From the NCBI GenBank assembly GCA_009733775.1, contig WOGZ01000366.1, positions 1 through 30,243 of the forward strand: 30,243 bases of DNA. The letters run 5' to 3'. This document shows, piece by piece, positions 23,140 to 30,243 of the stretch. A program made the position numbers and the translations under genes. Position 1 is the stretch's first letter. Each line of letters starts with the position of its first letter. The notes under the pieces were generated by a model that did not search any database, was not told where the DNA came from, and worked only from the letters and a program-made list of their open reading frames with translations. The DNA is from Alectoria sarmentosa (taxonomy: Eukaryota > Ascomycota > Lecanoromycetes > Lecanorales > Parmeliaceae).

Positions 23140-23817
23140 AATTGTACGGCCGGCAACCAAGGAGCCGAGCGGTGATCTGTCCTACTCGTCATGATCAGCA
23201 CTTGAAACTTCTACCAATAGGAACCTGGCACCGGAGGGGTCCGCCAATGGGAACCCGACCATAGCGGCGAATAAGGAGGCAAACTCTGGAAACCTAAAGT
23301 TATTCGTAGTGTTAAGCAGCATATGACGATAACGCAATTGAGCCGAAGAATGTTCTTTATCACAGATATCGTCACACTCGTCAACACTAATTGTATAGAG
23401 TGAGTGTCTCGGGATGTGAATGGAAGGTGGATATAGAAATGGTAGTGAGTGTCTCTCAACACTACTGTTTCCTGGAAGCCCCGTAGCCATAACCCCGGCA
23501 TAAAAGAACACCGACTCGAGTGAATTACTTGGCCTTTTAATAAGAGAATTCTCATTTTACAGTCTCGGCCTTTCATAGGTGCGCTAACACCAAGCTCAAG
23601 GTCAAAGCGATTTCGAAGCAAGGTTGTCAGCAAAGTGGCAAAAGATAGCCTAGATGATGGGTGCCTGAGTGAAGGCGATATCGAGACTCGCCGGGCAGTT
23701 GTCGTCACAAGGCGGGGAAGACATCGTGGAGCAGATATTTTCATGCACCAATAATAAGGTTGCCAATTGAATAAGTGGGATGGACACCTGCAGCATGTCA
23801 TTTCATGCTCCGTCGTT
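23140..23817. other. Upstream region of the PKS, no gene recognised
   Basis: Two overlapping minus-strand frames (23915-23211 and 23511-23182) are open, but their translations lack domains, signal peptides or usable splice sites and they occupy different frames over the same bases. This is probably the PKS promoter region. Confidence 0.35.
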
Positions 23818-24294
23818 TCAGAAACTAGTGAAGCCTGATTGGAAGATGTTACAACGCTTGGCGCACCACTCAAATGAAATGTGCAAGAGGACGTTGGATT
23901 TTTCCTGCACGACAATATACGTGAGCGCAGCCGGTATCATCATCTCAAATTGATCGTCTATCTTGCGTAGAGGTACTTGGCTTCTCTCCGGAACAGTTTT
24001 CAGTGGATCCTCGTCAACGGCGCTTTTGTAGTCTTCACTCACAGTCAGTTCCCAGCTTGGCTTCAAATACGATCTTACCACGGCTAATTCCGAGTCAAAA
24101 TGGTCAATGAATTTGCTAAGAGACCCGCTGAATGCGATAAGGCTCTTTGCCTCAATATCTACGGCGTCCCTTGGCCGAGCTATGTTTTCGGAGAGCAAGA
24201 CGCCTCGAGCGATAATGGTAATTTACAAGACGGGATATTCTTTGGTCCGTGTACTCGTATCACATTTACCTCGCATTGTTGAAGCTGTGTGCAT
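23818..24294 (-). CDS. Possible two-exon gene, unknown product (about 136 aa)
   Basis: A model with ATG at 24294 (ACAAAATG context), a 25-nt first exon, a 66-bp intron (24269-24204, GTAAAT...CGAG) and a second exon to a TGA at 23820-23818 gives 136 codons in phase. The second exon reads like real protein, with charged helical segments such as ARPRDAVDIEAKSLIAFSGS and FEMMIPAALTYIVVQEKSNV and three cysteines near the end. I do not recognise a family and see no signal peptide. It runs the same way as the PKS and ends about 0.8 kb upstream of the PKS start. Alternatives: a fragment of a larger decayed gene, or chance. Confidence 0.3.
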
Positions 24295-24299
24295 TTTGT

Positions 24300-25097
24300 C
24301 GAGATTATTGTCACGATCAACGGTGTTGATATGCCCTGTGTGGGAACGCAACGGCCCGTGGATTTAGGGTCACAGCTGATCCCAATAAATATAGATACTG
24401 GCAAGGATAGAGAACTAAGCGAGGACGAGGAAAACGGAAAAGGCTAACCAGAGATAGCTGACTGCTCTGGCTCTGCTACGATTGTCTATTAGGCTTGCCA
24501 GCAAGAGGAACGCCGAGATACTTGCGCCTATCTACTGGGATGCATTGAAGCTCGACTTCAATATCAGAATTCTTTTCGATAGCGCTAGAAGTTCGTTCGT
24601 CGGCTTGTGTGAAAGGTCAACTGTGAGAACATAATTTGCCCAAGTGTCGCTAGATCCTAGATGAATTGGTTCTAGCACACTCAAATTTGCTCATTCCTGC
24701 GCAGCCATAACGCCAAGGGCAAAAGGGTGGGGCGGTTGACAAGAACTTTTCGCTAAATTTCTCTCGCAAACGAACATAGCGTCCGGGAACCAAAGCCCGC
24801 AGCCCATCGACCTTGGTTATGGAAAGTCGTTATGAACATTACTGACAAGCCTCGCTTACTTGGCGCGCCTACGTATTTCTCTCTACCACTTTCAGTCGCT
24901 GCTGTGCGCAAGTAGCATCAGCCATGGCCAAATGGGCGGATTCTCATCCTCTGAGTGTACCTCAGGTCTGATGTGTCCACAGGAAAGCAATGAAAGTTTA
25001 AGTTTGAGAAGTGAAGACAGGGTTAGAAAGGATACTAAACACATAAGATCCCCAGCTATAATGTTGACCTCAGCAACTACAGATTCCCTCAGTACAA
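24300..25097. other. Intergenic, upstream of the DUF7029/DUF7223-like gene
   Basis: No supported gene. A plus-strand frame at 24860-25375 overlaps exon 1 of the following gene in another frame and is regarded as its shadow. Confidence 0.4.
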
Positions 25098-27033
25098 ATG
25101 CCTTTCTCTCTTTGTCAGCGTGCTGCCCGTATCTTATGGATTGCTCTCAGCATCGAAATCTGTCTTTCTTCTCCCGTTGCCAACACAACCGTTCTACGAC
25201 CTATTCATACAGCCGAATACTACAGATCTTTCGGCATTCAGCCTCGAGATCCAAATCAATACTCCAAGCTCGAATTGCAGACTCAGGGCGAGCTGATATA
25301 CGGGGGATTTCCAGGTATCTATGCCGCTACTCCCAAACAAAGTATGGAGAGACAAAATTAAACAGAGTTCCTTAGACAATGGAGACCTACTTGTTGCGAA
25401 CATGACGCTCTACGCTCCAGATGGCCTGTTCATGGTGCTACTTGAACACTTCGACCATCTCACTTCTGCCATAGACTGCAAGGGTGATGACGGAACTTTG
25501 TCCCTCACCTTCAACTCCCCCCAATCGTATGAGTATGCTTTGCAAGCCTGGGGTTTTGTGAACGCCAACGACGACGGCAAGTTTTTGCTTATCGCTAACC
25601 ACCAAGGATGCGGGCCAGATGACGAGAGACAAGCTTACATGTGCGCGCAATACCCCGAATCAGAAGAGACACAAGTCACGAGACTCTGACTTTCCGTTAC
25701 AGAATCAACTCAATCAGAGAAGACGGCGTGTCTCTCACTACATATCTAGCCGCACAACCAGCACCGTGGTCTGACATTGGGGGCACCTACGATCTCGATT
25801 TCGGACATGTCATGGCTTATCGCCATGGTCCCGAGCGACGACACTGGCTAGACAAACTCAAGGGAAACATCGATATAACTAAAGAAAAGGACTTTGATCT
25901 GAGCATAGGACACCCGGATGACGTTCAGACTCTCTGGCATGATGACAAGCAAGTTGAGTCAACTCTTCTATCACATACCCTACTAAGACCCAAGACAGTC
26001 GCCTGATGCTGGATTGTCTAAGTTGTTTCGCGCATGCAAGCGTTCACGTGATAGGTCACCTCAAGGTAGGGTTACCCTTGGCATCTTCGGGATAGTTAAT
26101 GACTAGGAGCTTTTTGAGACACACCACTGGAAACCGAGAATCGCTACAATATTGGTCAACCCCAAGGGTTTCAACGCGACACTGGAATTAAAAGCGAAGG
26201 TCACCAAAAATCAAAAAATAGGTGGTTGGTTCTCAAAAGATAAAAGCTCGACAGATTCGATCGAACAAGAGAAAGAGCTTGCCGAAGCGCCCGTTCCCGA
26301 CTTTGGAATTGACATCCCGGGTGTGTTGAAGCTCGGCGCCATCTTGTCCTATTCAATTGGATATGCAACGTTTTTTATGGGATCTGCTTCAATTGTCTTC
26401 GGCGTTACAGCAAGCCTTCCAGACGATGCGACTATAATGGTAGATCTCTTAGATCGCGACCAAAGCTATTCGTATGGCTTCGATGGCGAGTTAGTTCCAA
26501 TTTTTGACGTCACGGAGCTCACCGCAACCGTGCAATTTGCGGTCTTCACGCAGGCCAAACTTGCATTTGGCATTGAGATTCCCCATCTCGACAAACAGGA
26601 CATCGAACTGGTCCTCAAAATACCAAAGCTGTCTTACACCGTCTCTGCCGGCTACGGTAAGCTTGGTCTCGGCCCGCTCGTTGAAAAGGACTATCCCGCT
26701 TACCTTTCTGTGCTTATAGAGGAAAGTGGTTTCTGCAGCGGCGATGTCCGTGCTTCGAAGACAGGCGCAAAAGTCATCAGAGCAGCGAGCATCGAGCTCT
26801 GGTTCGAGGTCGTAGCCAGATTTGGGAAGGGGTGGATCAAAAAGAAGGGGGTGGAAGCTCTCTATTCCAAAAAGCTCCTGAACTTCACGAAGACGCTCCC
26901 CGAGGAATGTGTTGAAATAGACATACCAGGTCTTTCGGTCGCTCCGACCGAGAGCCTATCAGGGCTGTTGCCCTTTCAGACAGGACTGATTTCCGATGAT
27001 ACAGCAGATGATGCAGCAGACTCCCATGATTAG
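25098..27033 (+). CDS. Secreted fungal protein with DUF7029-like and DUF7223-like regions (573 aa)
   Basis: Five-exon model: 25098-25314, 25376-25640, 25703-25948, 25999-26065, 26107-27033 (1,722 nt). Introns are 61, 62, 50, 50 and 41 bp apart from the model's fixed order only four: 25315-25375, 25641-25702, 25949-25998 (GC-AG, donor GCAAGT) and 26066-26106. The N-terminus (MPFSLCQRAARILWIALSIE, then CLSSPVA) is a signal peptide. Residues about 78-190 hold MTLYAPDGLFMVLLEHFDHL, DCKGDDGTLSLTF and GCGPDDERQAY, then TYLAAQPAPWSDIGGTYDLD, a pattern I associate with DUF7029. From about 243 a DCLSCFAHASVHVIGHLK block and VNPKGFNATLELKAKV with a long beta-rich part (YGFDGELVPIFDVTELTATV) resemble DUF7223. 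The C-terminus is acidic and low-complexity. Function is unknown, and DUF names are from memory. Apparent frame breaks at 25.64 and 25.95 kb are explained by introns, so the gene looks intact. Confidence 0.75.
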
Positions 27034-27150
27034 GCAGGCTTTTTTAAGCCTCCGTCAGCAGACGAGGTGGACTAGATGGTGCACCTAATGTTGACTAAAT
27101 AGTTGTCTGATAGCAGGATGCTGTGCGCTATAAATGGTTTCCTTACTGTA

Positions 27151-27873
27151 CTAGCCGGGTAGGTAATTAATAGCTATGAGGGTCTCAGTGGGTGACGCAT
27201 AACGGGACGCGGTGTATTTTCCACATAACTTTCTTCTGCGCCAGATATTTCGAGGAAATCCAAAGAAATCGCAACATCTACAAAGACTCTCGGTTTCTTG
27301 TTTAACCTTTCGTCGGCTGGTAAAGTGGTACGATTCGCTCGTTAAATAGACGGGATTCAAGGGAGAACCAGCGATCTTATCCGGAGCCCTCGCGTCTTCA
27401 TAACGGCCTCCAGTAAAGACCAGGTGTTCGCGTGAGTGATCTCGAGAAATAAGGACTGTCGAATTTGTCAAAATTCGGCCCCAGAACATTCCTATACTAC
27501 GTGGTCCTAGAGAGTTTTCAAGCAATCAATTCACCCAAGCCCTGAATTTTCAACGAAATTGACTTAGAGTCGCGATATCATTTTTACTCTCCGTCGCTTA
27601 TATCGAAGACTGAGATTGAACAGCGTTGGGATAAAGTGAAAGCTTTAAAGAGCGGTGCCCGCTAGTAAGCTTATGCCACGTAGTCTCTAGCCATCCAATT
27701 TCCTCGTGCTTGATCATTAAAAACAAGCTCTCACTGCATCGATACTCTGCTAATTCTTGCTCAGATCTCAACATTGCGATAAGCACCGTCTGATGCCACT
27801 CGTGACTAGGCAAGAAGAGTGAGATCAAGGGATTATGAACCATACGAGAGAAGGGTGCACGTGAGCAAGGCAC
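27151..27873 (-). pseudogene. Possible minus-strand gene remnants, unknown product
   Basis: Two minus-strand frames look partly protein-like. The one at 27873-27598 contains LISLFLPSHEWHQTVLIAML and EQELAEYRCSESLFLMIKHE; the one at 27525-27151 contains REHLVFTGGRYEDARAPDKI. They are in line but separated by stops, no splice model joining them was found, and neither has a recognised domain. They may be pieces of one decayed gene, or chance. Confidence 0.2.
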
Positions 27874-27879
27874 CGATGT

Positions 27880-28340
27880 TGATGACGCTGTGAAAGACCT
27901 GATCAGCTCATAATCCGCGATGCAGTTAGAGAAATCCTAGCTGTAAATAAGCAGACTGGGAACCTTTGGGGGCCAATGCTATTATAATGATATGGTAATC
28001 ATGATCTGACATGCATGTAAGCCGCATTTATACTATCTGCGAAAAGTATCATGCGGGATTTTCGACAATGTCAAGTCAATCACTCGACCACACGAGATTT
28101 CAATTTCGCATTTATCACATGACGGTAAATAATGACCTCATCAGCTATTGATATCGCTTATACTCGATTTACGTATAAGAAGAAAAAAGAAAACAAAAAG
28201 CCATTAAAGATGCAGCAAGTATCCGGCTTACCCGTAGCATGCAGGTTTTGCGTATCTCACCTCGGTTCGCCCGAAGGCTGAAGTATCGAATTGATTGTTT
28301 CGCGCCTCAGAATTTAATAGCTCGCTCAGCATCTTAGAAA
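27880..28340. other. Intergenic, no gene
   Basis: AT-leaning non-coding DNA upstream of the small secreted protein gene. No frame or repeat is supported. Confidence 0.4.
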
Positions 28341-28344
28341 GGTC

Positions 28345-28352
28345 TATTTAAG
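28345..28352 (+). promoter_or_regulatory. TATA-like box of the small secreted protein gene
   Basis: TATTTAAG, about 157 bp upstream of the ATG at 28509. Plausible core promoter element only. Confidence 0.35.
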
Positions 28353-28508
28353 ACACAATCTTCCTTTATTTGAAAGCAGTTCCATTTGACAAAAGCTTCC
28401 TGTTTCAACTTACATCTTTACCGGAAATTATCTCAGACTGTTTCCTCAAGTCAACGAGGGCGCTTATATTTCTACGGACATAGAACAAAGTCATCTCGCC
28501 CACTCACC

Positions 28509-28963
28509 ATGAAGAGTCATATCATCGCCGTCGCTCTCCTTCATCTCGTCGCCCTAAGCTGCGCCGCTCCCCATTCAAGATCTCGGCAGTTTGAAGCTAG
28601 TATCTTTTTCATCGGAGCGGGACCAGATCCACCTACCTACCTTCAGCTTTTCCCAACGGATGATACCCTTCATGCTATCAGTAAGTTCTGCATTTATTTT
28701 AAGTCCCGGATAGCCTTGAGTGCCTTAAAATATTTAACGCCGTATTCTGAGCGTTGCCTTTCTTCGCGTGTCGCCTCAAATCATATTCGATACTGACTAC
28801 GGTCCCAGACAGCACTTTAAGTGTCTCACAAATCAGCTCTCCGGGCGGTGCTATCTGTAGTTTCTACGGCATCGATGGCAGTTATACTTTTCTTCACGAC
28901 GAGGAAACCGTAGATGTTGGACCGCCTCAGGTGCAGGTATCAGGAGTTTGCGATTCTGCTTGA
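28509..28963 (+). CDS. Effector-like small secreted protein (108 aa)
   Basis: ATG at 28509 in a strong context (CTCACCATG). Exon 1 (28509-28680) encodes a signal peptide (MKSHIIAVALLHLVALSCAA) and continues with FFIGAGPDPPTYLQLFPTDD. A 128-bp intron (28681-28808) has a GTAAGT donor, an ACTGAC branch site and a CCCAG acceptor, joining in phase 1. Exon 2 (28809-28963) gives STLSVSQISSPGGAICSFYG and VDVGPPQVQVSGVCDSA, then TGA. The mature part has two cysteines, which could form one disulphide. Size, secretion signal and position next to an AT-rich repeat block fit the small secreted/effector-candidate class, but no function is shown by the sequence. The longer frame starting at 28386 is an artefact of an open leader plus intron read-through. 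Confidence 0.8.
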
Positions 28964-29034
28964 TGTTGAAGTACAACGTGAGATTGATCCGGGTAAAATC
29001 TGGGTTTGAACAAGTTTCAGACAAAATTCGAACT

Positions 29035-30243
29035 GAAGTTGTATGAATCTAAGTTACATTTAATTATTAAAGTTAATATAAAATTATATTATATAAATGT
29101 ATTTAATAAAATAATTAAGTGAGAAAGAAATATATATATAAAAAAAAGAAATTTATATAAAAGTAGATATTTTTATTAAAACACGTTAAATTTAATTAAA
29201 TAATGTTGAAAAATATAATATTAAAAAAAAGTTAACTTTATTAAAAATATAAAATACGTTTATAACATTAATTTCTTTTTTGAAAAACGATATTTCAACG
29301 CTATAAAAATCGAAGAAATTTATTTATAATTTATTTTATATTTTCGAAATCTTTAATTAATAATTATTTTTAATTAAGTTAAATTAATATTAATAATAAT
29401 AATAATATATCGCGAGAAATTTTTCGATAATATTGTTAATATTATAATATTTTATCGTTTTAAACGTTTAAACGTTTAAAAATAACGTAATTTAATAAAA
29501 AATTAACGTTATAATCGTCGTTAAAAGATTTAAATATTTAATATTATTTAATATTCGATATTCTAAGCGAAGAAAAAATCGTAAAAATTAAGTAATATAA
29601 TTAAATAAAGTTTTTCAAATCGAATTAAGTCGTAAATTTTAAATTTTATTTTAATTTTATATTTATTTTAATAATATTTTTAATAATATTTTTTTATAAT
29701 TTATTATATATATAATATTAAATAAAATTAATAACGATAATAGCGAAATTTTAAAATTTTATTAAATAATTTCGAAAAGTATATATAATATAAGTAATAA
29801 AAATTACGTATTCGTTTAAATTTGAAATTTATATATTATTATCGTCGATTTCGATCGATTTTATCGTTAAAAAAATTAATATAAAAATATATCGTATAAT
29901 AATAAACGAATTACAAATTTTTTTTTATATATTATTAATATATATAAAAGAATAAAATAAAATAAAATTAAAATATTTTAAATTTATATATATAATTAAT
30001 TATAAATTTTATTTAATTTCGTTTTTTAAAATAACGTTAATATAGCGTTTTTAAATTTTTCGAACGATTTAATCGAAAATTTATATATAAAATTTTTATA
30101 ATTTTTATAATTTTTTTAAAAATATAATTTTTCTAAAATTTTATAAATTATATAATTTAATATACGTTTTTTAATAATATAAAAATTATAAAATTTAAAT
30201 ATATATATATTAATATATATTTAATTTAAATATATTATTATTT
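29035..30243. repeat. RIP-type AT-rich block, origin unrecognised
   Basis: Composition switches abruptly near 29035 to almost pure A/T with many TA steps. The remaining plus-strand cytosines are nearly all followed by G; in 29401-29520 all ten are. No usable frame, LTR end, inverted repeat or domain could be identified, and the block runs off the window. Composition and cytosine context match the dead Copia element on the left, so it is most likely a heavily RIP-mutated transposon. Confidence 0.75.

Noticed and set aside
23211..23915. 234-codon minus-strand frame upstream of the PKS
   Set aside because: Overlaps other frames, has no domain or signal peptide, and its sequence is Ser/Arg/Leu-rich like an out-of-frame translation.
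24860..25375. 171-codon plus-strand frame
   Set aside because: Overlaps the signal-peptide exon at 25098-25314 in another frame; the latter has a coherent product and in-phase splicing.
25641..25702. Apparent frameshift in the DUF7029-like gene, where one frame ends and another starts
   Set aside because: A 62-bp GT-AG intron with a CTGAC branch motif joins GPDDERQAY to the following INSIREDGVSLTTYL segment in phase, so no mutation is needed.
1..30243. tRNA or rRNA genes
   Set aside because: No cloverleaf-compatible conserved A/B box pair or rRNA-like stretch was noticed on reading; a covariance-model scan was not possible.

Overview
The window looks like nuclear DNA of a filamentous ascomycete (Pezizomycotina). 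Genes carry 41-128 bp introns with GTAAGT-type donors and CTAAC/CTGAC-type branch sites, and two blocks are extremely AT-rich with transition-type damage typical of repeat-induced point mutation (RIP). I cannot name the species from the sequence.

Left part (1-10.2 kb): non-coding DNA with a small inverted-repeat (MITE-like) element at 519-812. It is followed by a minus-strand gene for a small secreted, HsbA-like helical protein, split by a full-length Ty1/Copia retrotransposon (1755-7041). The transposon has two 348-bp LTRs, a perfect 5-bp target duplication (AAAAG) and heavy RIP damage. It sits in the gene's last intron, between the branch site and the 3' splice site. Further right, another small secreted-protein gene (9697-10171, minus) carries an apparent one-base frameshift.

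Middle (10.2-14.6 kb): no convincing gene. It holds a diverged tandem-repeat array (about 12.29-13.13 kb) and a stretch that is pyrimidine-rich on the minus strand.

Core (14.6-23.0 kb, minus): a ten-exon highly reducing polyketide synthase (HR-PKS) of 2,644 codons including the stop, in the order KS-AT-DH-cMT-ER-KR-ACP. All catalytic motifs I looked for are readable. One in-frame TAG falls at codon 185, inside the ketosynthase and upstream of its active-site Cys, so as written the gene cannot give a full-length protein. I see no transporter, regulator or tailoring enzyme beside it.

Right part (23-30.2 kb): a weakly supported small minus-strand gene, then a five-exon secreted protein with fungal DUF7029-like and DUF7223-like regions (25098-27033), possible minus-strand gene remnants (27.15-27.87 kb), and a two-exon effector-like small secreted protein (28509-28963). 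That last gene ends about 70 bp before a second RIP-type AT-rich block, which runs off the end of the window.

Overall this looks like an accessory, transposon-bordered region: secreted-protein genes and a secondary-metabolism gene, several of them disrupted, between AT-rich repeat blocks.
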